DNA from: Clostridium manihotivorum
GTDB taxonomy: Bacteria > Bacillota > Clostridia > Clostridiales > Clostridiaceae
Length of the DNA: 64,000 nt
Assembly: GCF_004015185.1 (NCBI RefSeq)
Contig: NZ_CP025746.1
Span: forward strand, 4,729,776-4,793,775
Reading direction: 5' to 3'
The notes below the pieces were generated by a model, which ran no database searches, was not told the origin of the DNA, and saw nothing but the letters and a program-made list of their open reading frames with translations. Shown here piece by piece: positions 1 to 8,431 of this stretch. Every line of letters starts with the position of its first letter. Positions within the stretch are counted from its first letter, which is position 1. The position numbers were made by a program, and so were the translations under genes.

Positions 1-241
1 TTAAACCTGTTATTTTCTTATTTCTATCTATAAGAAAGTCAAACATTTCGCCATGAACCTCATTAATATGTTTTTCACAGCTTTTCTCTGCATCGTAAAA
101 TTCTTCGCCTATTTTGTACACTCTTCCCTTTTCAAAGGTGCTTTCACAAATCAAGCATTTGTAGTGCTTATTTTTTTCATCATAAAAGAACCCTTTCTCA
201 ATTACCTCTAGGCTAAAATCAAACAAATAATCTTTCCCCAC
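1..241 (-). CDS. N-terminal part of a putative zinc-finger-like regulator (runs off window)
   Basis: Eighty codons are visible from a GTG at 241, preceded by a GAGGTG ribosome site; the frame stays open to the left edge, so the gene is partial. The peptide has Cys29-x2-Cys32 and, after about 25 residues, Cys55, His58 and His63, a spacing that suggests a small zinc-binding domain. It resembles the N-terminus of small Firmicute proteins annotated as transcriptional regulators, in which such a domain precedes a helix-turn-helix, but the helix-turn-helix part would lie outside the window. The reading frame and start are seen; the regulator role is inference. Confidence 0.6.
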   Translation of the reverse strand, partial: MGKDYLFDFSLEVIEKGFFYDEKNKHYKCLICESTFEKGRVYKIGEEFYDAEKSCEKHINEVHGEMFDFLIDRNKKITGL

Positions 242-389
242 ATAATCACCTCACTACCATTATATTCAATTATAAATATTTTATCAACATATTATTAATA
301 AGTTTATATATACTCAAACAAAATTATTTTAAGTTTAGTTTTTATATGCACTATACTAATTCAACATATTTATATATATTCTTATGAAC

Positions 390-485
390 AGACATACTAC
401 TTCAGCCGGAAACTTATTTTCAAAATCTCTCCGTTTTCTGAGATGATAATTTAAAAATATAATTTTTATTATGAAGTGGCACATC
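390..485. repeat. Family A palindromic repeat, copy 1
   Basis: About 96 bp with imperfect terminal inverted repeats (left GACATACTACTTCA, right end ATGAAGTGGCACATC). Its interior carries the family signature of a run like TTTTCAAAA, a TGAGATGA core and AAAATATAATTTTTATTATGA. Other copies lie near 24684, 42322, 53766, 57322 and 61535. No coding capacity; MITE-like. Confidence 0.75.
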
Positions 486-589
486 TTTATATGGAACTTT
501 ATATTGAAAAGTTCCATGTAGAGTGTCTCCATGTCTTGTGTATTGAAGGAAAATACTATTTATGTTACACTTTTATCCATAAAAGCCTT

Positions 590-686
590 ATAGGTATCCA
601 ACTATCTAATTTATGCATGATTGATTATCCCCAGAAGCCAGGTTCATGAAGCATATATACAATAAATTTTCATAAAGGATACCCTT
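590..686. repeat. Family B palindromic repeat, copy 1
   Basis: About 97 bp beginning TATAGGTATCCAACT and ending CATAAAGGATACCC, so the ends are inverted repeats. The middle has the family core CCCCAGAAGCC flanked by short inverted arms. The rest of the 242-876 gap, apart from family A copy 1 and the ribosome site at its end, shows nothing I can name. Confidence 0.7.
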
Positions 687-876
687 AGCAACATTTATTT
701 AACACATACTAATAGGCTTTTTAAAAAGTTAATCTTAAGCATACAGAAACAGGTTTCAAATTTGAGTTATCTTTAAGCTAACCCTTTAAGAGAAAGCTTT
801 CTACACAAGTATGCGTTACTAGCTTATTACAAGGCTTTATTAACTTTTACAAATTAACCATCTTTAGGAGGATATC

Positions 877-1266
877 ATGATTAAAATAAATAAAATACAT
901 CATATAGCTATAATCTGCTCTGATTATGAAAAATCAAAGGATTTCTATGTAAATAAACTTGGATTTACTGTAGAAAGAGAAATATATAGAAAAGAAAGAG
1001 ATTCTTATAAGCTTGATTTAAATGTTAATGGGGCTTATCAGATAGAATTGTTCTCTTTTCCCAACTGTCCTGAAAGACCTAGCTACCCTGAAGCTAGAGG
1101 GTTAAGACATCTTTCCTTTGAGGTAGATGACATAAATGAAGCTGTTCGTGAATTAAATAAAAAGGCTATCGTAACAGAACCTATAAGAATTGATGAGGTT
1201 ACCAACAAGAAGTTTACTTTCTTCGAAGACCCTGATCATCTTCCTTTGGAGATATATGAGAAATAA
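877..1266 (+). CDS. VOC-family (glyoxalase I-like, YaeR/GloA2 type) protein
   Basis: A 129-residue single-domain vicinal-oxygen-chelate protein, the usual length for the YaeR/GloA2 subfamily. The four metal-ligand positions expected for the fold are present: His8/His9 in the opening HHIAI strand, Glu57 in QIELF, His78 in LRHLSF, and Glu125 in PLEIYE. Members bind a divalent metal; the physiological substrate of this subfamily is not settled, and lactoylglutathione lyase activity should not be assumed. The start is set by an AGGAGG site eight bases upstream. The gene stands alone, and its terminator, nine bases after the stop, has been split by the IS4-family insertion. Confidence 0.85.
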   Translation: MIKINKIHHIAIICSDYEKSKDFYVNKLGFTVEREIYRKERDSYKLDLNVNGAYQIELFSFPNCPERPSYPEARGLRHLSFEVDDINEAVRELNKKAIVTEPIRIDEVTNKKFTFFEDPDHLPLEIYEK

Positions 1267-1274
1267 GGACAATT

Positions 1275-1289
1275 AAAAAATTCACTGAA
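1275..1289. terminator. Left arm of the VOC gene terminator, split by the IS
   Basis: The 15-base arm here (AAAAAATTCACTGAA) is exactly complementary to 2996-3010 (TTCAGTGAATTTTTT). Without the IS and one target copy they would form a bidirectional rho-independent hairpin with a six-base TCGAAC loop, nine bases after the VOC stop codon. The IS now separates the two arms by 1.7 kb. Confidence 0.85.
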
Positions 1290-1395
1290 TCGAACTCAAT
1301 GTCATTAAGTTAAGGAAAGGCTTGCATCACAAATATGTGCTGTGGGTCTTTTTTATTTTTTTTAATTATCACTTGACAGCATTTCAAAAATATGT

Positions 1396-1439
1396 GGCCG
1401 CTTTCACTACCAATTGTTTTAAAGGTAGTGAAAGCGGCC
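1396..1439 (+). other. Stem-loop upstream of the transposase gene inside the IS
   Basis: Perfect 16-bp arms (GGCCGCTTTCACTACC at 1396-1411 and its complement at 1424-1439) with a 12-base loop, about 40 bases before the transposase start. IS4-family elements are known to carry 5' hairpins that stop read-through transcription from outside from driving transposase; that role is inferred here. Confidence 0.7.
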
Positions 1440-1480
1440 CTTGTAATTAGAGAGAAATTTCAATTACGAGGAGAATACAT

Positions 1481-2817
1481 ATGAATACTAAGTCACAAGA
1501 ATTGAGATCCACTTTATTTGAACTTATTCAAGAGCTTCGCGATAATCCTAAAGAGAATATTAGGAATCCCGACAAGGATTTCCTTAGAAATCGAAAACTT
1601 CCCTTTGATAAAATAATTTTTTCTTTGCTAGGAATGGAAGGAAATACTTTAAGTAATGAGCTTTTAAATCAATGGGGATGCTCTATTGACACAGCTACAT
1701 CGGCGGCCTTTGTTCAACAAAGGGCAAAGATCTTGACTACGGCATTTGAAAAATTATTTCATAACTTCGTTAACAAAACAACAACTGATTATCTATTTAA
1801 AGGCTATCGCCTTTTGGCTGTCGATGGATCTGACATACATATTCCAACAAATAAAAACGATTTGGATTCCTTATATGAATTTAAAGACTCTAGGAAACCG
1901 TACAACCTTTTGCATTTAAATGCATTATACGATCTTAATCAACATACCTACGAGGACGTAATTGTGCTGAGAAGAAAGCTTTCCAATGAATGTAAGGCAT
2001 TAACAGACATGGTAGACAGATCTACTATTAAAACTCCAGCAATTATCCTTGCGGATCGAGGGTATGAATCTTATAACAATATGGCACACATTCAACAAAA
2101 AGGATGGAAATTCCTAATAAGAATAAAAGATTTTCATGGTCATGCATCAGGTATTTTACATGGATTTGAACTTCCATCTGCTGATGAATTTGATGTTGAT
2201 ATTGATTTAAACCTTACTAGAAAACAAACTAATAAAGTGAAAGAATTGCTTAAGGATAAAAACCATTATAGACTAATTGGGAAAAATAAGACATTTGACT
2301 ATCTCCCAGAGACAAATAGAAAAAGTGATCCTACAGTAATGTACAAACTACCGTTTCGGATTGTACGATTTAAAATTACTGATGATACTTATGAGGTTGT
2401 TGTTACAAACCTAGATAGAACGAAATTTTCACCTCAAACACTAAAAGAACTCTATTTCAAGCGTTGGGGAATTGAAACATCATTCCGTGATTTGAAATAT
2501 ACTATTGGATTGCTACATTTTCATTCAAAAAGGTGGAGTACATACTTCAGGAAATATATGCAAGGCTAATTATGTACAACTTTTCTGAAATAATTACCCA
2601 ACACGTAATCATAAAGAAAAGGAACAGGAAATACGACTACAAAGTCAACTTTTCTGTTGCAGCGCATATATGCCGACAGTTTTTCCTTGGTAAAGTTACT
2701 CCACCTAATATAGAAGCTTTGATTGCTAGGCACATAACACCGATTCGACCTGGTCGTTCGCGACCTAGAAATATGTCTGAAAAAACATCCGTAAGCTTCA
2801 TGTATAGAGTAGCATAA
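1481..2817 (+). pseudogene. IS4-family DDE transposase, frameshifted
   Basis: Two overlapping frames encode one transposase. Frame 1 (1481-2569) gives the first ~350 residues with the DDE acidic residues in DGSDIHIP and LADRGYE, and the Y-x2-R-x3-E-x6-K signature in YFKRWGIETSFRDLK. Frame 2 resumes just after and runs to 2817 with the C-terminus (QEIYARLIMYNF onward). The shift falls at the A-run 2527-2531: five A's are present, and six would join SK to KVEYIL and give a protein of about 445 residues, normal for the family. It is either an inactivating deletion or a sequencing error; programmed frameshifting is not typical of this family. Confidence 0.88.
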
Positions 2818-2930
2818 TAATGATTAATTTAATAGTTTTTTTTAGCGGGATATATGCCTGCTTTATTTGCATGCAATTTTTAAAATTATTTTCTTCATTT
2901 CGGTTGAACATTTACAGCTAACTCTGAAAA

Positions 2931-2961
2931 AAGAAGCTATCACTTTATGTAATAGCTTCTT
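2931..2961. terminator. Hairpin near the right end of the IS
   Basis: Perfect 10-bp arms AAGAAGCTAT (2931-2940) and ATAGCTTCTT (2952-2961) around an 11-base loop, just inside the right inverted repeat. It lacks a long T tract, so termination strength is uncertain. Confidence 0.5.
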
Positions 2962-3063
2962 GAATTCTCTTAACTTAATGCCATTGGAATCGAACTTCAG
3001 TGAATTTTTTATTAGTTATTTAGATTTTCTAAAGACCTCTTTATAGGAGTATAATAAAAAAGT

Positions 3064-3162
3064 GCTTATTGAAGCGATGTTATACAGTGAGCTACTAGAT
3101 AATTAAATGACTCTTTGCGCAAGTTAATTGAATTATAGGATGACAAACCACTTAATTTAATT
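3064..3162. repeat. Family C repeat, diverged copy
   Basis: This stretch has the family C features seen better at 10790-10918: a left arm with AGTGCTTATTGAAGCGATG, a middle AATTAAATGACTCTTTGCGCAAG, and a right part ATAGGATGACAAACCACTTAATTT. It lies between the IS insertion site and the end of nagZ. Confidence 0.55.
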
Positions 3163-3200
3163 TTATAAAAAGATATGAAGATTCTATAGCATCTTTATCT

Positions 3201-4466
3201 CTACTTAAACAATTGTTTGATCCTATTATTTATATCTTGAATATTGTACTGCTGAGAGTTTTTCTCTCCCAATTTATATTTTTCTTTAAGCTTTAATATT
3301 CTATAGACCTTCTCATCAATTTCCTCTTCAGTTAGCTCTTTATTACTAACTGCATTTCTTATTGAATCTAAAACAGTCTTCTCTTTATTAAAATCATGAC
3401 AAACCAAAACCATATCGCTTCCTGCTTTTAGTGAGGTCACTGCTGCTTTGTTTATATCATAATTTAAGGTAATTGCTCCCATAGTCATATCATCAGTTAT
3501 AATAACACCATTGAAGCCTAGTTCCTTTCTAAGCAGATCAGTTATTACATTCTTAGATAGTGAGGATGGGTAATTACTGTCTACCTTTGGCAATAATATA
3601 TGAGCTACCATCACCATGTCCGCACCATTGTCTATAGCATTTTTAAAAGGTATAAGCTCAAAGCTTCTAAGTCTAGTAAGATCATTATTAACCAAAGGAA
3701 GTCCCTTATGAGAATCTACAGAAGTATCTCCGTGACCTGGAAAATGTTTTACTGCGGATATTATTCCTTTTGACTGAATACCCTTCATGGTTGATAGCCC
3801 AAGTCTTGATACTAAATCAGCATTATTTCCAAAAGATCTATCCCCTATTATAGGATTTTTAGGGTTACTATTAATATCTAGCACCGGTGCAAAATCAAGA
3901 TTTAGTCCTAAGGAGCCTACTTCATCTCCTAGAATTTCTCCTACTTTATTAGAAAGCACTTCATTGTTCTTCTTTCCAATATATCCACTGCTAGGTAGTT
4001 TTAAGTACTCACTAGGAATTCTCGAAACTCTTCCACCTTCTTCATCTACAGCTAAAAATAGCGGAATAGCATTTCCATTATAATTCTTCATAGCTTCCAC
4101 TAAGCTCAAAGCTTGGCTACGACTAGTTATATTTTCTTTAAAAAATATCACTCCACCAACGTGGTAGTTCTGTATGAGTTCTTTAATATTATCGTTCATT
4201 TCTGTGCCTTCAAAACCTATAATCGCAAGCTGGCCTATCTTCTCTTCTAAAGTTAATGACTTTACTTTTTCCTTTATTGGATCTTTCTCCTCTACAGAGG
4301 GGACGGTACTTTCCCCTTTATCATTGGAATTTTTATTTTCATCAGCTTTAGTACTATTTGAAAAAAGGTTATCCATTTTAAGCTTTCCTCCAGCAATTAG
4401 AAAACCGGCGGCAAAGGCTATTATAATAAATACTATTGTCAACGATATTATTAAGAACTTACGCAT
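3201..4466 (-). CDS. nagZ: Secreted or membrane-anchored beta-N-acetylhexosaminidase (GH3, NagZ-like)
   Basis: A 421-residue glycoside hydrolase family 3 protein that removes N-acetylglucosamine from cell-wall muropeptides. An N-terminal hydrophobic segment (about residues 4-26) acts as signal or anchor, followed by a low-complexity Lys/Glu/Asn/Ser linker and the catalytic barrel. The NagZ hallmark KHFPGHGDTSVDSH lies near residue 240, supplying the His/Asp catalytic dyad loop, and the nucleophile Asp is in ITDDMTMG near residue 325. Only the barrel domain is present, as in short NagZ proteins. It starts 15 bases after the tyrA stop behind a GGTGGTG site, so it is probably the last cistron of the aromatic operon, an unrelated passenger. 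Confidence 0.88.
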   Translation of the reverse strand: MRKFLIISLTIVFIIIAFAAGFLIAGGKLKMDNLFSNSTKADENKNSNDKGESTVPSVEEKDPIKEKVKSLTLEEKIGQLAIIGFEGTEMNDNIKELIQNYHVGGVIFFKENITSRSQALSLVEAMKNYNGNAIPLFLAVDEEGGRVSRIPSEYLKLPSSGYIGKKNNEVLSNKVGEILGDEVGSLGLNLDFAPVLDINSNPKNPIIGDRSFGNNADLVSRLGLSTMKGIQSKGIISAVKHFPGHGDTSVDSHKGLPLVNNDLTRLRSFELIPFKNAIDNGADMVMVAHILLPKVDSNYPSSLSKNVITDLLRKELGFNGVIITDDMTMGAITLNYDINKAAVTSLKAGSDMVLVCHDFNKEKTVLDSIRNAVSNKELTEEEIDEKVYRILKLKEKYKLGEKNSQQYNIQDINNRIKQLFK

Positions 4467-4481
4467 ACTACACCACCATTC

Positions 4482-5315
4482 TTAAAGTTTTTCCCTCCTA
4501 TTAGAGGATTCTTTAAAGATATTTACAAGCTTCTCTTTATCATTATTGACCAAGGATTTTTTTATATCCTCAAGTTTCTCTTGAAAAACTTCAATGGTGC
4601 TTATCAAATTTTCTCTATTGGATAAAAAAAGTTCACTCCATAACTCTTCATTAATATTAGCAATTCTGGTGAGATCTCTGTAGCTATCACCTATAAGCTC
4701 CCCTGTAGGATATCTACCATCATCGCTATTTACCAATGCTACTGCCATGGCATGTGGAAGCTGAGAAGTGTATGCAACTATCTTATCATGTTCGTAAGGA
4801 TTTACCTTTTTAACATTAGAAAACCCTATTGAATATACCAGTTTCTCAACAACATTAATACTCTCAGGCTTATTTCCATGATGAGGAGTTAATATATAAT
4901 TTGCCCCCTTAAATACTTCTGCTGATGCAAAATCAATTCCCTTTTTTTCCCTTCCAGCCATGGGATGTCCAAATACAAAATCCACATTTTCTCCAACTGA
5001 ATCTAGGATATCATCCACCATTATCCCTTTTACTCCAGTAGCATCTGTAATTATGACCCCTGGTTTAAAATATTGCTTATTGCTATTTATAAAATTCAGT
5101 ACAGACATTGGATATATACAAAGAATTACTAAGTCAGATAGCTCTAAAGGTTCTTTACCGTCCAAATATCCTTTTTTTATTATTCCAAGCTCCTCTGCCT
5201 TTTTCAAAGTATTAATATCATTATCTATACCATAGACCTGATGTTCCTCTAAAGGCTTTAATGCTTTAGCAAAGGAACCGCCTATTACACCTAGCCCCAC
5301 TATAGTTATATTCAT
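4482..5315 (-). CDS. tyrA: Prephenate dehydrogenase (tyrosine branch)
   Basis: 277 residues. Converts prephenate to 4-hydroxyphenylpyruvate with NAD(P)+, the committed step to tyrosine. The Rossmann dinucleotide motif GLGVIGGSF lies at residues 7-15, and the family's HPMAGRE segment, with the catalytic His, near residue 117. It is a monofunctional dehydrogenase without the C-terminal ACT domain found in the longer Bacillus enzyme, so tyrosine feedback through that domain is not expected. Ribosome site GGGGGAG. It sits 30 bases after aroE and 15 bases before nagZ in the same operon. Confidence 0.92.
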   Translation of the reverse strand: MNITIVGLGVIGGSFAKALKPLEEHQVYGIDNDINTLKKAEELGIIKKGYLDGKEPLELSDLVILCIYPMSVLNFINSNKQYFKPGVIITDATGVKGIMVDDILDSVGENVDFVFGHPMAGREKKGIDFASAEVFKGANYILTPHHGNKPESINVVEKLVYSIGFSNVKKVNPYEHDKIVAYTSQLPHAMAVALVNSDDGRYPTGELIGDSYRDLTRIANINEELWSELFLSNRENLISTIEVFQEKLEDIKKSLVNNDKEKLVNIFKESSNRREKL

Positions 5316-5345
5316 AATTCTCCCCCAAAGTTCTACTTTATAAAG

Positions 5346-6161
5346 TTATTTATTTATAAGTTTACTTAGCTCTTCATAGAGTTCCTCGCCAATATCATAA
5401 GACAGCTCTCTTTCAAGCCATATTTCCTCTGCTTTTATCCCCTGAGCTATAAGCATGTAAAGTCCATCTACGGTCTTCTTTCCTGAAGCTTTTGCTCTCT
5501 TTAAAAGTTCTGTTTCCAAAGGATTGTACACTATATCTACAACTGTATTGCACTTTTGTATTACAGTATCTCCTATGGGTGAAAAACCTACCTTAGGATA
5601 CATTCCCACTGGCGTTGTATTTATTATTACCTCTATGTCCTCTAACTTTTCTAGTTCTGAATAGCTAATACAGTTGTATTCTGGGTATTTAATAAAAGCA
5701 GCAGCTTTATCTCTAGAAACTATATATATCTTTCCAGCCCTTTTGTCCTTTATATACTGCACCACGGCCTTTGAAGCCCCTCCAGTTCCAAGCACTGCAA
5801 AAGTTTTGCCTTCTACCTGCACTTCATTTCTTATAAGAAGCTCTCCAAAGCCGAAGTAATCAGTATTATAACCTATGGTTTTGTCTTGTTCTATTTTTAT
5901 GGTGTTTATTGCTCCTATGCCTTTAGCTTCCTCTGATATAGCATCAAGCTGCTCCATAAGTATTTCTTTATAAGGTATGGTTACATTTACTCCTTTTATT
6001 CCTAAAACCTTTAGAGCTTGTACCGCTCCACCTATATTCTCTGGCTTTATTTCATATAAGGAAAAGCTTGCGTTTAAATTAAGTTTTTCAAATACTTTTT
6101 TATGAATTTGAGGTGAAAGACTATGTCCTAGTCTCTCACCTATTAACCCAAATGCATTCAT
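5346..6161 (-). CDS. aroE: Shikimate dehydrogenase
   Basis: 271 residues from the chosen ATG. Reduces 3-dehydroshikimate to shikimate with NADPH. The substrate loop GERLGHSLSPQIH is at the N-terminus, the catalytic Lys lies in NVTIPYKE near residue 65, and the nucleotide-binding loop GTGGASKA near residue 127. An in-frame ATG seven codons upstream (6182) is possible, but AGGGGTG is correctly spaced only for the ATG at 6161, and the family begins with the FGLIG strand. It lies between pheA and tyrA, with a 36-base gap after pheA. Confidence 0.93.
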   Translation of the reverse strand: MNAFGLIGERLGHSLSPQIHKKVFEKLNLNASFSLYEIKPENIGGAVQALKVLGIKGVNVTIPYKEILMEQLDAISEEAKGIGAINTIKIEQDKTIGYNTDYFGFGELLIRNEVQVEGKTFAVLGTGGASKAVVQYIKDKRAGKIYIVSRDKAAAFIKYPEYNCISYSELEKLEDIEVIINTTPVGMYPKVGFSPIGDTVIQKCNTVVDIVYNPLETELLKRAKASGKKTVDGLYMLIAQGIKAEEIWLERELSYDIGEELYEELSKLINK

Positions 6162-6197
6162 TTTTTCACCCCTGCAAACCATGCTTTCTTTAAGATT

Positions 6198-7349
6198 TTA
6201 ATTACACTCTAACTCCCTTTTATATACTCCTAAAAGCTTAAAATAGGAAGTATTTTTTTCACAAAGCTCTAATAAATCTTTTACCACCACATCTTTTATA
6301 TTTCCTTCGAAATCTATATAAAAGAAGTACCTCCAAGGCTCTTTTACTATAGGCCTAGACTCTATCTTTGTCATATTTAGATTATTTACTGAAAACCACT
6401 TTAAAGCATTAAATAAAGCCCCTGCCTTATTTTCCACTGCAAAAACTAAGGATATTTTATTATTTTCTGTTCTATTTATAATGTTCTTTCCTACTACAAT
6501 GAACCTGGTAAAGTTATCTTTTTCGTTACTTATGCCTTCTTTAATCACAGAAAGCTTAAATATATCTGCCGCTCTCTTAGATGCTATGGCTGCTTTTTCT
6601 TTTATGCCAGCTTTGCTTACACGCTCAGCACTTATGGCTGTATTTAGATCTGGTATGGCACTTACGCCTTTTAAGCTGTTTAAATACCCACTACACTGCT
6701 CTATTCCTTGAGGGTGGGAATATATTTCTTTCAAGTCCTCTTCCTTTGCTCCAATTACCCCTAAAAGATGATGTTCTATCTTTAAGCATTTTTCACCTAC
6801 AATATAAAAACCATACTTTCTCAAAAGATCATAAACTTCCTTAACCGCACCTGTAGAAGAATTTTCAATAGGCAACACGCCAAAATCAATTTCATCCTTA
6901 GCTAAAGCCTTGAAAACATCTTCGAATCTTTCATAGTTTGAAGTACTGTGTTTTGCTCCAAAGAACTGCAGTAGCGCTTCTTCTGAGTAGGAGCCATTAA
7001 CTCCTGGATAACCTAATCTTAAGTTTTCTTCTTTATAGAAAGGTTTTTCTTCATTAATAGAAGCTTTAGCTATATCATTTTTAGAAAGCTCTAGTGACTG
7101 ATATTCCTTGCTTATATCCATCATTGACAATAAAAACTCTTTTACAAAAGGTTTTAAGTCTTCCTCTTCAACTAAAGCAACATTTTTTTCTATCACTTGG
7201 CTTTCTCTATTGCCATTAAAGATAGGAACGTTGTTTTTCTTCTTATATTCTGCTACCTTAGTTACAACCTTCATTCTTTCTTGGAATAACTCCACTATCT
7301 TCTTATCTATGTCATCTATAGACTTTCTATAACCTTCTATGTCACTCAT
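6198..7349 (-). CDS. pheA: Bifunctional chorismate mutase / prephenate dehydratase
   Basis: 383 residues in three domains. An AroQ-type chorismate mutase (about 1-90, opening with the R-x-x-I-D-x-I-D helix), a prephenate dehydratase (about 110-290, with ENSSTGAV and the catalytic DNFTRF motif), and a C-terminal ACT domain (about 300-375) whose ESRP motif is the known phenylalanine-binding site for feedback inhibition. The fused architecture is the P-protein type seen in enterics and some clostridia. Its start overlaps the aroC stop by one base (TAATG), implying translational coupling. Supplies phenylpyruvate; the final transaminase is not in the operon. Confidence 0.93.
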   Translation of the reverse strand: MSDIEGYRKSIDDIDKKIVELFQERMKVVTKVAEYKKKNNVPIFNGNRESQVIEKNVALVEEEDLKPFVKEFLLSMMDISKEYQSLELSKNDIAKASINEEKPFYKEENLRLGYPGVNGSYSEEALLQFFGAKHSTSNYERFEDVFKALAKDEIDFGVLPIENSSTGAVKEVYDLLRKYGFYIVGEKCLKIEHHLLGVIGAKEEDLKEIYSHPQGIEQCSGYLNSLKGVSAIPDLNTAISAERVSKAGIKEKAAIASKRAADIFKLSVIKEGISNEKDNFTRFIVVGKNIINRTENNKISLVFAVENKAGALFNALKWFSVNNLNMTKIESRPIVKEPWRYFFYIDFEGNIKDVVVKDLLELCEKNTSYFKLLGVYKRELECN

Positions 7350-8431
7350 TAAAATTCCCCTTCCATTAAGTCAAGTATTGCTAACGCGGCAATAGCTTCA
7401 ATAACCACTACGGCTCTAGTTACGATACAAGGATCATGTCTTCCTTCAATTTGAAGCTTAGTATCTTCTTTTTTATCAATATCTACTGTATCTTGGTACT
7501 TTATTATTGAAGCTGTTGGTTTAATTGCTACATTGAAAAGTACCGGCATCCCATTGGTAAGTCCACCTAAAATCCCACCATTATTATTGGTTTTTGTAGC
7601 TATTTTTTCTCCTTCATAGTAGTAAGAATCGTTGGCTTCAGAGCCTTTAAGCTTTGACAGTTCAAAGCCTTTTCCAAACTCTATACCTTTCACTGCTGGA
7701 ACTGAAAAGGCTAGATGAGCTATGGTACTTTCAAGAGAGTCAAAGAAAGGATCACCAACTCCTACCTCTACACCAGTTATGGCACACTGTATCACTCCAC
7801 CTACAGAGTCGCCTTCCATCTTTGCAGAAAGAATTCTATGCTCCATAAGAGCTTTTTTATTGTCATCTATTATTGGGAGATCTTTTTCTTTTAAAGTATC
7901 TAGAACAGTATTATCAATATATATTGGATTAAAATCGTCATCTTCAATGTCTGCAATGGATTTTATATGGGCACCTATGTTAATGCCCTTTTCTCTTAGA
8001 ATTGATTTTGCTATAGCTCCTGCAAATACTAAAGGAGCTGTTATTCTGCCGGAGAAGTGTCCTCCTCCTCTATAGTCATTAAAACCCTTATACTTAACTG
8101 AGGCTGGATAATCTGAATGGCTTGGTCTCATAACATCTTTCAGTTTGCTGTAGTCTTTAGATCTAGTATCGTTGTTTCTTATTATTCCGCAAAGTGGTGC
8201 ACCTGTTGTCTTACCATTAAATACTCCACTGAGTATCTCAACTCTATCCTCTTCTTTTCTAGCTGTTGCAAGGTTGCTTCTTCCTGGAGCTCTTCTTTGC
8301 ATTTCTTTATAAATTTCTTCTTCATTTATATCTTTTCCAACTGGAAGTCCGCTAATGTTTATACCTATGGCACCTCCATGGGACTCTCCAAAAATAGATA
8401 GCTTTATATTACTGCCCCACACTCCACTCAT
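7349..8431 (-). CDS. aroC: Chorismate synthase
   Basis: 360 residues. Removes phosphate from 5-enolpyruvylshikimate-3-phosphate to give chorismate, using reduced FMN. The family signature GESHGGAIG is near residue 15, the conserved RRAPGRS near residue 47, and the RPSHSDYPA loop near residue 102. The length is normal. It overlaps the aroA 3' end by 23 bases and pheA by one base, so it is embedded in a tightly coupled operon. Confidence 0.95.
   Translation of the reverse strand: MSGVWGSNIKLSIFGESHGGAIGINISGLPVGKDINEEEIYKEMQRRAPGRSNLATARKEEDRVEILSGVFNGKTTGAPLCGIIRNNDTRSKDYSKLKDVMRPSHSDYPASVKYKGFNDYRGGGHFSGRITAPLVFAGAIAKSILREKGINIGAHIKSIADIEDDDFNPIYIDNTVLDTLKEKDLPIIDDNKKALMEHRILSAKMEGDSVGGVIQCAITGVEVGVGDPFFDSLESTIAHLAFSVPAVKGIEFGKGFELSKLKGSEANDSYYYEGEKIATKTNNNGGILGGLTNGMPVLFNVAIKPTASIIKYQDTVDIDKKEDTKLQIEGRHDPCIVTRAVVVIEAIAALAILDLMEGEF

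Larger units (their letters stand above)
1297..2986 (+). mobile_element. IS4-family (IS231-like) insertion sequence, 1690 bp
   Basis: Ends are seen directly. The left inverted repeat at 1297-1314 (CAATGTCATTAAGTTAAG) and the right one at 2969-2986 match at 17 of 18 positions. A perfect 10-bp target duplication GAATCGAACT flanks the element at 1287-1296 and 2987-2996. The size, the 10-bp duplication and the IR sequence fit the IS231 branch of IS4. The element carries one transposase gene broken by a frameshift, an upstream protective hairpin and a 3' hairpin. The target was the loop and inner stem of a terminator. Confidence 0.93.

Noticed and set aside
2533..2817. Separate 94-residue gene after the IS4 transposase
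   Set aside because: It continues the transposase C-terminus in another frame; a one-base shift in an A-run joins them.
3787..4083. Plus-strand frame inside nagZ
   Set aside because: Antisense shadow of the NagZ catalytic domain; Ser/Pro/Leu-rich composition typical of reverse frames.
7108..8401. Several 60-120 codon plus-strand frames opposite pheA, aroC and aroA
   Set aside because: They mirror the codon structure of well-supported genes on the minus strand and lack ribosome sites.
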